Source of the DNA: Phycisphaerales bacterium | Lineage (GTDB): Bacteria; Planctomycetota; Phycisphaerae; Phycisphaerales; UBA1924 | Length of the DNA: 57,466 nucleotides | NCBI GenBank assembly: GCA_020847175.1 | Contig: JADLCM010000045.1 | Location: 1-57,466 of the forward strand | Reading direction: 5' to 3' | In this document: piece after piece, positions 33,960 through 42,301 of the stretch | Numbering within the stretch: the stretch's first letter is position 1 | How the letters are laid out: every line of letters begins with the position of its first letter | Notes under the pieces: model-generated | Seen by the model: the letters and a program-made list of their open reading frames with translations, nothing else | Databases searched by the model: none | What the model was told of the DNA's origin: nothing | Translations under genes and position numbers: made by a program

Positions 33960-35576
33960 CTATTCGAACCGCAGCGCGCGGACGGGGTGCATCTGCGCGG
34001 CACGGACCGCGGGCACCAGCGCCCCGAGCACAGCCGTCAGAACTCCCGCGAGCGCGACCAGCGCGGCGGAGGCCGGGTTCACCTCGTTGGGAATCTTCAC
34101 GAAGTAATAGATCTCGGCCTTCCAGATCTGAATCCCCAGCGCCCGCCCCATCCACTCGTGGATCGGGTTGATGTTCCAGACGATGACGTGCGCGAGCACC
34201 AGCCCGAGCAGGGTGCCCACGCACCCGATCGCGAGCGCAAAGCGCAGCCACAGCCACGCCACGCCCGCGCGCGAGGCCCCGATCGCCCGCAGGATGCCGA
34301 TGTCCTTGGTCTTCTCGTTCACCATGGACCAAAAAATGCTCCACACGAGGAAGACCGCCGTGAGCGAGATGAACGAGAACACGAAGAGCACCATCGACGT
34401 CTCGTTCTTGACCGCGTCGATCAGCGTGGCGTTCAGTTCTTCCCAGGTGGCGACCATCGTGTTCTGGGCCGGGTCCGTCGTCGAGGGGGGCACCACGCCC
34501 GGGTGCGCTGCCGCGAACTCGGCGTAGATCTCCGCTGCGCGGCGCTTCACGTCGGCGAGCTTCGAGCCGGGCACGCCTCGCAGGAGCACGCTCGTCACCC
34601 GTGCCGCCTCGCGGACCACCCTGGCGGGGGCCTCCACCGGCTCGCCGTCGGGCCCGATCTCGATTCCTCCGCCGGAGACGATCCGCTCCGCCTCGTCCAT
34701 GTTGAGCATGTCCTGGAGCGCATCGAGGCGGCAGAGAATCGTGTTGGCGTCCAGCAAATAGATGCCGGTCTTGTACTCATTGGCGACGGGCATAATCCGG
34801 CTCACCGTGTCCACCGGGCGGCCCTGGTCGTCAAAGGGGATCACCGTCAGCGTCAGGGTGCCGTTGATGGGCAAGATCACCCGCTCGTCCACGATGGAGC
34901 CGTCGGGCATGGCCCGGCGCGGCCAGGAGACGTCGTAATAGCCCCGCCGGCGCATGTTCAGGCGCGAGACTTCGATGCCCAGCGCGATCGCCGCCCTCGG
35001 TTCGCCGGTGGCGACATCCGTGCGCGTAAGCGTGCGACCGGCCTCGAAGACGTCGGCCCAGGTCATCCTCAGGGCGCGGCTCGCAGCGGGCTGGTCGGGC
35101 AGGTGGGGCCAACGGAGCAGGCGCGTAAACCCTGTCAGGGGTTGAAGGCGGATGTCCGCGCCCGCCGTGTCGTGCTCGGTGGGTTTGTCCAGCGGGCGCC
35201 AGTGAATGGTCTCGACGTAGTTCGTGACGCGCGCGAATGACGCGGGGTCCACGCCGCGCACTTCTACCGGCTGGGCCCGCCCGTTGGGCAGCGTGACCAC
35301 CCCCGGGGCTTCAAGAATGGGGCACGCGGCCTCGATCTGGTCATCGGCCTCGAGGCGCGTGATGAGATCACCGTAGTACGGAAAGCCGCGGCTGGACCAG
35401 GAAATCTTGACATCCCCGATCTGGGTCCGCCCCGATTCCAGCAGGTTCTTGAGAAACCCCCCCATCACGGACCACGTGATGAGCACCATTGCGGTGCAGA
35501 GGGCCACGGCGATGCACGCCAGCAGGGGCATCACGCGCCGAAGGAGATATCGCCGGGAGAGGAGAGCCTGGTACAC
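33960..35576 (-). CDS. ABC transporter permease, LolC/E-FtsX type
   Basis: The protein has about 538 residues. It has the MacB/FtsX layout: one N-terminal membrane segment (MPLLACIAVALCTAMVLITWSVMGGF), a large periplasmic domain (about residues 50-390) and three C-terminal segments (VLFVFSFISLTAVFLVWSIFW, ALAIGCVGTLLGLVLAHVIVW, and one before the end VRAAQMHPVRALRFE). The sequence NEKTKDIGILRAIGASR is the coupling-helix region. GTG 35576 gives the start YQALLSRRYL usual for planctomycete members. The usual ATPase partner (LolD/MacB type) is not adjacent. It probably moves lipids or lipoproteins, or extracts envelope components. Confidence 0.86.
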   Translation of the reverse strand: MYQALLSRRYLLRRVMPLLACIAVALCTAMVLITWSVMGGFLKNLLESGRTQIGDVKISWSSRGFPYYGDLITRLEADDQIEAACPILEAPGVVTLPNGRAQPVEVRGVDPASFARVTNYVETIHWRPLDKPTEHDTAGADIRLQPLTGFTRLLRWPHLPDQPAASRALRMTWADVFEAGRTLTRTDVATGEPRAAIALGIEVSRLNMRRRGYYDVSWPRRAMPDGSIVDERVILPINGTLTLTVIPFDDQGRPVDTVSRIMPVANEYKTGIYLLDANTILCRLDALQDMLNMDEAERIVSGGGIEIGPDGEPVEAPARVVREAARVTSVLLRGVPGSKLADVKRRAAEIYAEFAAAHPGVVPPSTTDPAQNTMVATWEELNATLIDAVKNETSMVLFVFSFISLTAVFLVWSIFWSMVNEKTKDIGILRAIGASRAGVAWLWLRFALAIGCVGTLLGLVLAHVIVWNINPIHEWMGRALGIQIWKAEIYYFVKIPNEVNPASAALVALAGVLTAVLGALVPAVRAAQMHPVRALRFE

Positions 35577-35656
35577 GCGCCGCACTGTATCGACGTTCGG
35601 CCCCCGAACGCCCCCGAGGCACCAGCCTGAGCCCTTCCGGCGGGTGGGAGGGACGA

Positions 35657-35685
35657 TTGACCGGGCCCCGGGGGTGACCTTCAAT
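35657..35685 (+). promoter_or_regulatory. predicted rpsD promoter
   Basis: TTGACC (35657-35662) and TTCAAT (35680-35685) are separated by exactly 17 bp. Transcription would start near 35692 and leave a leader of about 130 nt before rpsD. In that leader a hairpin CCACCC-TCGC-GGGTGG (35790-35805) sits immediately before the Shine-Dalgarno, where it could influence translation. Confidence 0.5.
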
Positions 35686-35824
35686 AGAGACATTCCAGGG
35701 CGCTGTGCCCCGGGTTCTGGTGGCCGGTCCGAAGTCTCGGGAGCCCGGTCGAATCGCCGCGGAGGCCGATTGGCCCGCACGCGGCACCCCCACCCTCGCG
35801 GGTGGCGTGGACGGGAGGTTTCGC

Positions 35825-36424
35825 ATGGCTCGTTACACGGGTCCGAAGGTCAAGTTGTCGCGTCGCGTCGGCGTGCCGATCGCGGACATCCCCAAGCACA
35901 CGCGCGAGGAGCAGCTCTCGCCCCCGGGCATGCACGGGTACCGCGGGCGCCGCCTTCGCGACTACGGCGTGCGCCTCAACGAGAAGCAGAAGCTCCGCTT
36001 TCACTACAGCATCCTGGAGCGTCAGTTCCGGCGGTACGTGGCCGAGGCGACCCGGCGTCCCGGCAACACCGGCGTCGTGCTCATGCAGCTCCTTGAGCGC
36101 CGCCTCGATAACGCCGTCCGGCGCACCGGCATGGCCCGCACGATCTGGGCCGCTCGCCAGATGGTCGCTCACGGGCACGTTCTGGTCAACGGGCGGAAGG
36201 TTGACCGTCCCAGCTTCCAGCTCTCCCCCGGCGACACAGTGACGCTCAAGCCCAAGATTCAGAAACTGGCGAAGGAAGCCATGGAGTCCATGGGCGGGCT
36301 CGAAGTACCGGGCTGGCTGGAGTTCAACCCATCCGAACAGTCGATCAAGGTCGTCGCGACCCCCGCGCCTGACCAGATCCCCTTCGATATCAACGCCAAC
36401 CTCATCATCGAGTTCTACCGCTAG
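35825..36424 (+). CDS. rpsD: 30S ribosomal protein S4
   Basis: The 199-residue protein binds 16S rRNA early in 30S assembly. It has the opening MARYTGPKVKLSRRVG, the GMHGYRGRRLRDYGVRLNEKQKLRFHYSI block, and the S4 RNA-binding fold RLDNAVRRTGMARTIWAARQMVAHGHVLVNG. N-terminal zinc cysteines are absent (C-minus form). GGGAGG lies before ATG 35825. Here rpsD stands alone, away from the alpha operon. Confidence 0.97.
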   Translation: MARYTGPKVKLSRRVGVPIADIPKHTREEQLSPPGMHGYRGRRLRDYGVRLNEKQKLRFHYSILERQFRRYVAEATRRPGNTGVVLMQLLERRLDNAVRRTGMARTIWAARQMVAHGHVLVNGRKVDRPSFQLSPGDTVTLKPKIQKLAKEAMESMGGLEVPGWLEFNPSEQSIKVVATPAPDQIPFDINANLIIEFYR

Positions 36425-36570
36425 TCGAAGGCGAGCGCGGCCGGAAGGGCTGCACGCCCCTCCGACGCGACGGCGCTGCGAGGGGCACACGGTTCTCACG
36501 CGCCCCGGGCTCAACGACGGAAACACCCGGGGCGGCAAGGGTCACGCGCCGCCCGCCACGAGGGCCGACC

Positions 36571-38559
36571 GTGCTCAAGTACTTCCGGCGTTACAAGATG
36601 GTCATGCTCGTCGCCTTCGGGGTCTTCCTGATGGTGGCGATGCTGTTGCCGAGCGGCATCAGCCGGCTCCGCGGCAACCCCAACGACCGCGTGGTCATGA
36701 CCGTCGCGGGGCGCTCGGTGCGGGTGCGTGACCTCGCCCTCGCCGCCCGCGAGCGCGAGGCCGCGGCGGAACTGATCGGGCGCATCCAGGACAGGAGCCT
36801 CTTCGGGCTGGTCGGCTCCAGCACCGAGCACTGGATCTTCATGACCGAAGCGGCCCGGAGTGCGGGGCTGCTCGGGCACGCCCCCGACGGCAAGGCGTTC
36901 GCCGACCGGCTCGCGGTCAACTTCGCCCAGACGATGTGGCAGGACGCGCTGAACCAGTGGTTCCAGGCGGGGGCGAAGGGCGAGGCCCCGAACGCCGAAG
37001 ACCTGGCGGGCGCTGCCCGCACGGGCGTGACCAACCTCACGTCCTATGTCGCGGCGCGGATGCGTCTTACGCCCGACGAGATGGACCTGGTGCTGGCCAA
37101 GCTCGGCGCGATTCAGCGCATGCAGTCGCTGTATCTCTCCAGCGCCCGGCTCTCCGAGCCTGCGCTGCGGTTCGCCGCCGCGCGCGACATGCTCCAGGTC
37201 GAGGTGGAGTACCTGACCATTCCCGGCGATCGCCTCGCGGGCACCTTCCCGGAGCCCGACGCGCTGACGCTGGCCGCGCACTTCGCGCAGTACCGCGACA
37301 CCAAGCGCGAGGAGAGCGATCTCGGGGTGGGGTACGTGCTCCCGCCGCGCGCCAAGATCGAGTGGATCACGCTCAGCCGGGACGAGTTCCTCGCCGCGGC
37401 CTATGTCAGCGACATCCAGGTCCGCGCCGAGTACGACAGCGACCCGGTCCGCTACGGTGCTGACCGTGACGCCGCGGAGACGACCATCCGCGCTTCCCTG
37501 CGCGACGCCTCGGCGACGGCGATGGTGCGCGAGGCCGAGCGCGTGATCCGGGGTGAACTCCTGCGGGCTCGCAACGCCCTGGCCGCCGACGGCATGTTCC
37601 GGCGTATCCCGGATGGCTGGGCGGCCCCCATGTACGAGGCGATCTCGGAGAAGATCCGCCAGGCGCTTGTTGAGGAGAATGACGAGCCCGAGCCCCGCTG
37701 GCTCGTCGATGCGGCCCTCCTGAAGCGACCCGTCGTGACTCGGCGCGAAAGTGCCTGGCTGTACAAGGCCGATCTGGCCGCGCTCCCCGGCATCGGCGAA
37801 GCAACGGTCCGCGTGCTCGGGCGCCCGCGCCCCTTCGCGGACGTGGTGCTCTCCACCCGTGAGATCAACCCTGAGACCGACATCCCCGTGCAGACCCGCC
37901 TGCCCGCGATCGACCTGCTCGCCCGCGACCCGGCAGGCAATGAGTACATCTTCACGGTGCTCGACGCCCGCCCGGAATCTCCCGCCGACACGGTTGATGA
38001 CGTGCGCGGCACCGCTGCCGGAGACTTCCTGGCCATCCAGGGCTTCCGGAGGCTGGAGACGGAACTCAGCCAGATCGAGCGCGCGGCGCGCGAGCATGGC
38101 CTCGCCGGGGCGGGCGACATCTACAAGGACATCCCGTCGCGCGACGGCTCGCCCCTGCCCCCGCTCACCGCGCTGACCGGGCGCGTCTCCGAGTCGTTCG
38201 CTCCGGACGTACTGAGCGACAAGGCGATTAAAGAAGAGATTCTGCGTCGCGCACGGGCCCTGGACCCCACGCGCCAGACCAGCGACCTGCCAACCTCAGA
38301 GACCGTCTTCGCGCTCGCGGCCCCGAAGTCTCGGGCGGTGGTCGTGGTGCGCATCGCCCGCGTGCAGCCGGCGACGATCGAGCGGTTCCGCTCCACGGCT
38401 TCCGGGCAGGCGCAGACGATGGCGATCCGCGATCTCTCCGAGGCGGTCAAGGGCCAACCCTACCCGTTCGATATCGAGCCACTGCGCGAGCGGCTGGGGG
38501 TGGTACGCACCGACGGCCGCACTTCAGAAGACGAAGAGGACGAAGGCAAGGGCGAGTAA
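36571..38559 (+). CDS. membrane-anchored SurA/PpiD-like periplasmic protein
   Basis: The protein has 662 residues. A single N-terminal membrane anchor (LKYFRRYKMVMLVAFGVFLMVAMLLP) is followed by a SurA_N-like helical chaperone region (VMTVAGRSVRVRDLALAARE..., residues about 40-220) and a long exported part. The N-terminal layout is that of PpiD-type chaperones, but I cannot see a recognisable parvulin (PPIC) rotamase core. The C-terminus is acidic (EDEEDEGKGE). The start is GTG 36571. A role in folding exported proteins is inferred. It follows rpsD by 146 bp. Confidence 0.75.
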   Translation: MLKYFRRYKMVMLVAFGVFLMVAMLLPSGISRLRGNPNDRVVMTVAGRSVRVRDLALAAREREAAAELIGRIQDRSLFGLVGSSTEHWIFMTEAARSAGLLGHAPDGKAFADRLAVNFAQTMWQDALNQWFQAGAKGEAPNAEDLAGAARTGVTNLTSYVAARMRLTPDEMDLVLAKLGAIQRMQSLYLSSARLSEPALRFAAARDMLQVEVEYLTIPGDRLAGTFPEPDALTLAAHFAQYRDTKREESDLGVGYVLPPRAKIEWITLSRDEFLAAAYVSDIQVRAEYDSDPVRYGADRDAAETTIRASLRDASATAMVREAERVIRGELLRARNALAADGMFRRIPDGWAAPMYEAISEKIRQALVEENDEPEPRWLVDAALLKRPVVTRRESAWLYKADLAALPGIGEATVRVLGRPRPFADVVLSTREINPETDIPVQTRLPAIDLLARDPAGNEYIFTVLDARPESPADTVDDVRGTAAGDFLAIQGFRRLETELSQIERAAREHGLAGAGDIYKDIPSRDGSPLPPLTALTGRVSESFAPDVLSDKAIKEEILRRARALDPTRQTSDLPTSETVFALAAPKSRAVVVVRIARVQPATIERFRSTASGQAQTMAIRDLSEAVKGQPYPFDIEPLRERLGVVRTDGRTSEDEEDEGKGE

Positions 38560-38610
38560 CTTCGACTCGGCGCACACCCGCCTCGGCCCCGGGGCCGGGT
38601 CTCACGCCCG

Positions 38611-39522
38611 TTACGCCGGCGCGCGCAGCGTCATCAGGACAGATTGCAGGATGCCCGGGGCGTCTCCCCCGGCGCGCAGCACGAGCCGATGTGCGGCGAC
38701 GGGTTCGATGTTGGAAAGTACATCTTCGGGGATGACGTAATCCCGCCCTCGGAAGAACGCCCCGGCGCGCGCCGCCTGGGCCAGGGCGAGCGAACCGCGC
38801 GGGCTGAGGCCGATGCGGACCTCCGGGTGCTCTCGGGTGGCGCGGGCGAGGGCGACGATGTATTCCATGAGGGCCCGGTCCAGCCGCACGTCGTCCACGC
38901 TCGCCTGCAGCGCGACGATCTCGCCCTGGTGCATCACCGGCCCGAGCGCGCCCAGGGCATTCTGGGCCGGGCGCTGCTCAAGCACCCTGATCTCATCCTC
39001 CTGCGCCGGGTACCCCAGGCGGATGCGCATGAGGAAACGGTCGAGCTGGTTCTCGGGCAGGGGGTAGGTTCCCTCGAACTCGTAGGGATTCTGCGTCGCC
39101 AGCACCATGAACGGCTCGGGTAGCCGGTAGACGTGCCCGTCGATGGAGACCTGGGCCTCGTTCATCGCTTCGAGCAGGGCGGTCTGGGTGCGGGGCGTGG
39201 TGCGGTTGATCTCGTCGGCGAGCAGGATGTTGGTGAACACCGGGCCGCGCCGGAAGACGAACTCGCTGCTCGCCCGGTCGAGCACCGAGACGCCCAGCAC
39301 GTCCGCCGGGAGCATGTCGGGCGTGAGCTGGAGGCGGTTGAACCCGCAGTCGAGGCTCCGCGCCAGGGCCATCGCCAGCACGGTCTTGCCCACGCCCGGC
39401 ACGTCCTCGATCAGCACGTGCCCGCGGGCGAGCAGGCAGCACACCACCTGCTCGATCGCGAGGTCATTGCCGAGGAACACCCGTCGGATGTTGTCCCGAA
39501 GGCGCGAGATGGCGTCGGTCAT
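38611..39522 (-). CDS. MoxR-type AAA ATPase
   Basis: The 303-residue protein is a MoxR-family AAA+ ATPase. Visible are Walker A in LIEDVPGVGKTVLAMAL (about residues 38-50), Walker B in NILLADEINRTTPRTQ, sensor 1 in VLATQNPYEFEGTYPLPENQLDRFLMRI and the lid motif IGLSPRGSLALAQAARA. Members act as chaperones that load metals or assemble complexes, commonly beside DUF58 and von Willebrand A genes. None of those partners is present here, which leaves the target unknown. It is divergent from the zinc-ribbon membrane protein. Confidence 0.92.
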   Translation of the reverse strand: MTDAISRLRDNIRRVFLGNDLAIEQVVCCLLARGHVLIEDVPGVGKTVLAMALARSLDCGFNRLQLTPDMLPADVLGVSVLDRASSEFVFRRGPVFTNILLADEINRTTPRTQTALLEAMNEAQVSIDGHVYRLPEPFMVLATQNPYEFEGTYPLPENQLDRFLMRIRLGYPAQEDEIRVLEQRPAQNALGALGPVMHQGEIVALQASVDDVRLDRALMEYIVALARATREHPEVRIGLSPRGSLALAQAARAGAFFRGRDYVIPEDVLSNIEPVAAHRLVLRAGGDAPGILQSVLMTLRAPA

Positions 39523-39622
39523 GCGTGTCGTCCCGCCCCCGGGGGCGGCGATTCTAGGACGCTCCGGCTCGTGCGCCCCGCGCGTTTTGCTCGCGGGTTC
39601 GCTACCCTTCACCCGCAGCGCC

Positions 39623-40573
39623 ATGCATCCGGCCCACCCGCCAACCCCCGCGCCGGACCACGTCGAACGACCCGGCGCCCCGGACGGGCGCGTCGCCCTT
39701 GAACTCACCGGCGACATCCGCTGCATCCGCTGCGGCTACAGCCTTCGCGGGCTCTCGGTGCGCACGCCCTGCCCCGAGTGCGGGCTGCCGGTGCTCGCCA
39801 CCGTCCTCGCCGTGGTGGACCCGGGCGCGTCGGAACTCAGCCCCATCCGGTTCCGGTCGTTCGTGGTCTTCGGGCTCTTTGCATGGGTGCTTGGGGCGCT
39901 CATCGCGCTGCTCGCCTCGTGGACCGCGCAGGGATTGGAGTTTGTCACCCTCGCCACGCCCGATTCGTCGCACACGCTCGCCCTCATCGGCGTGGTCGGG
40001 CTCGGGCTCTCCGGGCTTGGCGCCTTCGCGCTCGTTCACCCGCACGCGGGCATCCCATCGCGCCAGCGGCTTTTCGCCGGTGCCGGCGTCGCCCTCTACG
40101 TGCCCCTCACGATCACCTGGTGGCAGACTCACGGCGTGCTCGACCACGCGGCCCCCTCGCGCCTCTTCACGCTGGAAGGAATGAGCCCCGGGCGCGCAGC
40201 CCTGTGCCTCCTGGCGACCCTGCTCATGGTCGGCATCATCGTCGCCCTGCGACCCAATGCCCGGCTCCTCGCCGCACGCTCGCTGGTGGTCCGCGCCGGA
40301 CGGGTGGACCGCCAGTCGCTGCTGGCCTTGGCCGCGGCCCTCGGCGTCGCGGGCGCGGGGGATGCGCTCACGCTCGGCGCGTCGCTCCTCTCCGGGGATC
40401 TGCGCGATGCGATGATCCTCGCCGGCGCGTTCGCCATCGCCGTCGGTTCGCTGCTGCTGGGCGTGGGCCTGCTGGGCATCCTGGCCGACTGCCGCAAGCT
40501 CGCCCCGATCATCCGCCAGCCCGCGCTCACACCCCACGAGGCGATCGGCCCCGCGAATGGCGGCGGGCGATGA
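39623..40573 (+). CDS. zinc-ribbon polytopic membrane protein
   Basis: The protein has 316 residues. It opens with a Cys4 zinc ribbon, IRCIRCGYSLRGL...CPECGLPV (about residues 32-55), then about seven hydrophobic segments (VVFGLFAWVLGALIALLASW, LALIGVVGLGLSGLGAFALV and so on). This 'CxxCGYxLRGL' ribbon plus membrane-domain layout is common in planctomycetes and uncharacterised. Its stop overlaps the ATG of the metallopeptidase by 4 bp, so the two are coupled. Confidence 0.8.
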   Translation: MHPAHPPTPAPDHVERPGAPDGRVALELTGDIRCIRCGYSLRGLSVRTPCPECGLPVLATVLAVVDPGASELSPIRFRSFVVFGLFAWVLGALIALLASWTAQGLEFVTLATPDSSHTLALIGVVGLGLSGLGAFALVHPHAGIPSRQRLFAGAGVALYVPLTITWWQTHGVLDHAAPSRLFTLEGMSPGRAALCLLATLLMVGIIVALRPNARLLAARSLVVRAGRVDRQSLLALAAALGVAGAGDALTLGASLLSGDLRDAMILAGAFAIAVGSLLLGVGLLGILADCRKLAPIIRQPALTPHEAIGPANGGGR

Positions 40574-40992
40574 CCGAGGCGCAGCGCGAACGCTTCGATA
40601 CGCTCGCCGCCGAGGCCGTGGACGACCTCCCGGGCACGTTCCGCGCCGTGCTTGACGAGGTGCCATTGGTCATCATCGACGAGCCCACGCCCGACATCCT
40701 CCGCGACATGGGCTACGACCCGCGCGACCCCGGCGCCAGCCGCGATCTCATGGGGCTTCATTCCGGCTTCGCATACACCGAAGACACCGTGGAACGCTCA
40801 GGATCGCTCCCGAGCCAGATTCACCTCTTCCGGCGCGGCATCATCGAGCATCTCGGCGGCTGGGCCGCCCTCGACAGCGACCCCGAAGGCGACGACCTCC
40901 TCTACGAACAGATCGCGGTCACGCTGCTGCACGAGATCGGCCACCAGATGGGCCTCGACGAAGATGACCTGGAGCGCCTGGGCTACGACTGA
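40570..40992 (+). CDS. minimal zincin-like metallopeptidase (DUF1025 type)
   Basis: The 140-residue protein has the HExxH zinc motif in LLHEIGHQMGLDEDDLERLG, close to the C-terminus. Upstream is LPSQIHLFRRGI, typical of the small metallopeptidase family annotated as possible minimal metallopeptidases. The expected length is 120-150 residues. It has no signal peptide. ATGA overlap with the upstream membrane-protein gene suggests joint expression. Substrate unknown. Confidence 0.88.
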   Translation: MTEAQRERFDTLAAEAVDDLPGTFRAVLDEVPLVIIDEPTPDILRDMGYDPRDPGASRDLMGLHSGFAYTEDTVERSGSLPSQIHLFRRGIIEHLGGWAALDSDPEGDDLLYEQIAVTLLHEIGHQMGLDEDDLERLGYD

Positions 40993-41023
40993 CCGGGCGC
41001 TCGGTGCTTCGGCCTGCGGCGCC

Positions 41024-41032
41024 GGGGGGGGG
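41024..41032. repeat. homopolymer tract, 9 G
   Basis: Nine consecutive G between the convergent ends of the metallopeptidase gene and the zinc-finger gene. It does not sit in a promoter-like context. Confidence 0.9.
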
Positions 41033-41038
41033 CGCGCG

Positions 41039-41362
41039 TCACGCGGTCGGCGCAATCCAGCCAGACTCCGTGTCGCGCGAGAGCAACCGGGCCGATCTCT
41101 CGATGCACTCGCGGCAGGCGACGACAAGCTCGTCAACCGGGCTTGCCCAGTGCCTCACCGGGTTCGTCTGAAGGCAGAGCGTGCACCCGACGCCGTTGCG
41201 GGCGTCGACCCCGCCTCCCCCGATGAGGACTTCGCGGCAGGCCATGCTCAGGCACGGGCCGCAGATGAGGCTTCCCCGGTGCCCCTCGATCATTGGGCGG
41301 TCTTCGGCCCAGGAGGAATGGCAAAAGTCGCAGATGAAGTCCTGCGGCTCGGCGTTCAGCAT
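41039..41362 (-). CDS. small double zinc-finger protein (ClpX-ZBD-like)
   Basis: The protein has 107 residues. The first zinc site, ICDFCHSSWAEDRPMIEG...LICGPCL, resembles the ClpX N-terminal zinc-binding domain; a second CxxC pair set, CTLC...CREC, follows. It starts MLNAEPQDF at ATG 41362; no strong Shine-Dalgarno is visible. Its first 11 codons and upstream DNA lie in the repeat that recurs at 43516-43610, where only that start remains. It is divergent from the secreted protein at 41455. Its role is unknown; a regulator or adaptor is possible. Confidence 0.75.
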   Translation of the reverse strand: MLNAEPQDFICDFCHSSWAEDRPMIEGHRGSLICGPCLSMACREVLIGGGGVDARNGVGCTLCLQTNPVRHWASPVDELVVACRECIERSARLLSRDTESGWIAPTA

Positions 41363-41443
41363 GTCAGCGCCGGGGCGATGCACAACAGTCTCCGTGCGGA
41401 AATCGAACAATAGGCTTGACAGGCTGGGGGGGGGGGGGGGGGG
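41340..41443. repeat. direct repeat, copy 1 (regulatory segment with G18)
   Basis: From 41340 this segment matches 43516-43610 with 5 mismatches in 95 aligned bases; the G run is longer here (18 against 9). It contains the first codons of the minus zinc-finger gene, its upstream DNA and the TTGACA-poly-G-GATAAT promoter of the plus secreted protein. Similarity continues weakly for another 10 bp to the left (CAGATGAAG against CAGATCAAA). Confidence 0.95.
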
Positions 41444-41448
41444 ATAAT
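41416..41448 (+). promoter_or_regulatory. promoter with poly-G spacer, copy 1
   Basis: TTGACA (41416-41421) and GATAAT (41443-41448) frame a 21-bp spacer made of GGCT and a G run; the tract is 18 G long (41426-41443). With a usual 17-bp spacer the run would be 14 G. GATAAT ends 6 nt before ATG 41455, so the transcript would start at or next to the start codon. Poly-G or poly-C in the -35/-10 spacer is a known phase-variation device (porA and opc of Neisseria meningitidis). Confidence 0.7.
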
Positions 41449-41454
41449 GCCCGA

Positions 41455-42228
41455 ATGAACTCTCAGGACCGACCGCGGCGACGAATGCCCGGGCTTTCGT
41501 TCTTGGCGATGCTGACCATATGTGCGATGGCCGCAACGGCTCAAGAGGACGATCTGCCCGACGAGTTCACAATCGACCAAATGTGCTACGGAGAGCACGC
41601 GGAGAAACTTTCCCAAGCGCCCTGTGCGGCCTGGGATCTCCCCGATGTGTCGTACTGGGTTCTGCTCGACAGTTCATTCTCTGAGGTTGTCGTCTCAACA
41701 ACCAGCCTTGGGTTGTATAACGTGAGCGCGTATTGCGAGCTGGTTGACTGCGGCTTCCAGACTGATTCGTTTGGGCACACGATCGCCTGGACCGATACTT
41801 GGGAAGGCTCTGTCGGCGGATCGGTCAACTTCGCACTGGGCAAGCGGTCTCTCCTCGGCTCTTTGCTGTCTCGCGTCGGTCTGTCTGCGGAACTGGATCT
41901 CGAGGCCGACGGCTCCTTTTCCCATTCGATCCAGCATTCAGTGACGTTGACGATCAACATCGATCTGTGTTTTCACAAGGATTTTGTTCTCGAACGGCGA
42001 AACTCAATCGTGTCCGGCTGGGAGCGATGGGCGATGAGCGTGTATGACTGGCCGATGGATCCAACAGATCCGAGCCCTGACTGCCCCGAAGTGTTTCGCA
42101 CCACGTGCGGTGAGTTCGTGATCTCCGGCAACGCCCATGCCGTGCGAGGCCTCGGATTGATGACCAGGCTGACCCACTGCTGCCCTCTCGCCAACCCGCC
42201 GTGTTGTGGCAGGTTGTGTCCTCCATAG
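41455..42228 (+). CDS. secreted beta-rich Cys-containing protein A
   Basis: The protein has 257 residues with a signal peptide (RRRMPGLSFLAMLTICAMAATAQ). The mature part alternates polar and hydrophobic residues in long strands (WEGSVGGSVNFALG, LSAELDLEADGSFSHSIQHS, VTLTINIDLCF) and ends Cys-rich (HCCPLANPPCCGRLC). Both this protein and protein B (43624) have a strand-rich core followed by a late TCGEFVISGNA / KCGQRIVTGTA motif, so they are probably diverged paralogues. The core recalls the aerolysin/ETX-MTX2 pore-forming region, but this is a pattern judgement only. No Shine-Dalgarno precedes the ATG; the -10 box lies 6 nt away, suggesting a leaderless mRNA. Confidence 0.75.
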   Translation: MNSQDRPRRRMPGLSFLAMLTICAMAATAQEDDLPDEFTIDQMCYGEHAEKLSQAPCAAWDLPDVSYWVLLDSSFSEVVVSTTSLGLYNVSAYCELVDCGFQTDSFGHTIAWTDTWEGSVGGSVNFALGKRSLLGSLLSRVGLSAELDLEADGSFSHSIQHSVTLTINIDLCFHKDFVLERRNSIVSGWERWAMSVYDWPMDPTDPSPDCPEVFRTTCGEFVISGNAHAVRGLGLMTRLTHCCPLANPPCCGRLCPP

Positions 42229-42301
42229 CCCGTTGGAAAGGCGAGAGTCACGGGTGGGTATAGAATGAGGAATCCGTGAAGCGACATCTCGGAGGTATCC
42301 C

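Noticed and set aside
36511..38097. 528-codon open frame on minus opposite the SurA/PpiD-like gene
   Set aside because: Antisense shadow; the plus frame has a membrane anchor and a coherent chaperone-like region.
41024..41032. G9 run between convergent genes as a third tract promoter
   Set aside because: No -35 or -10 boxes next to it and no start codon downstream on either strand.
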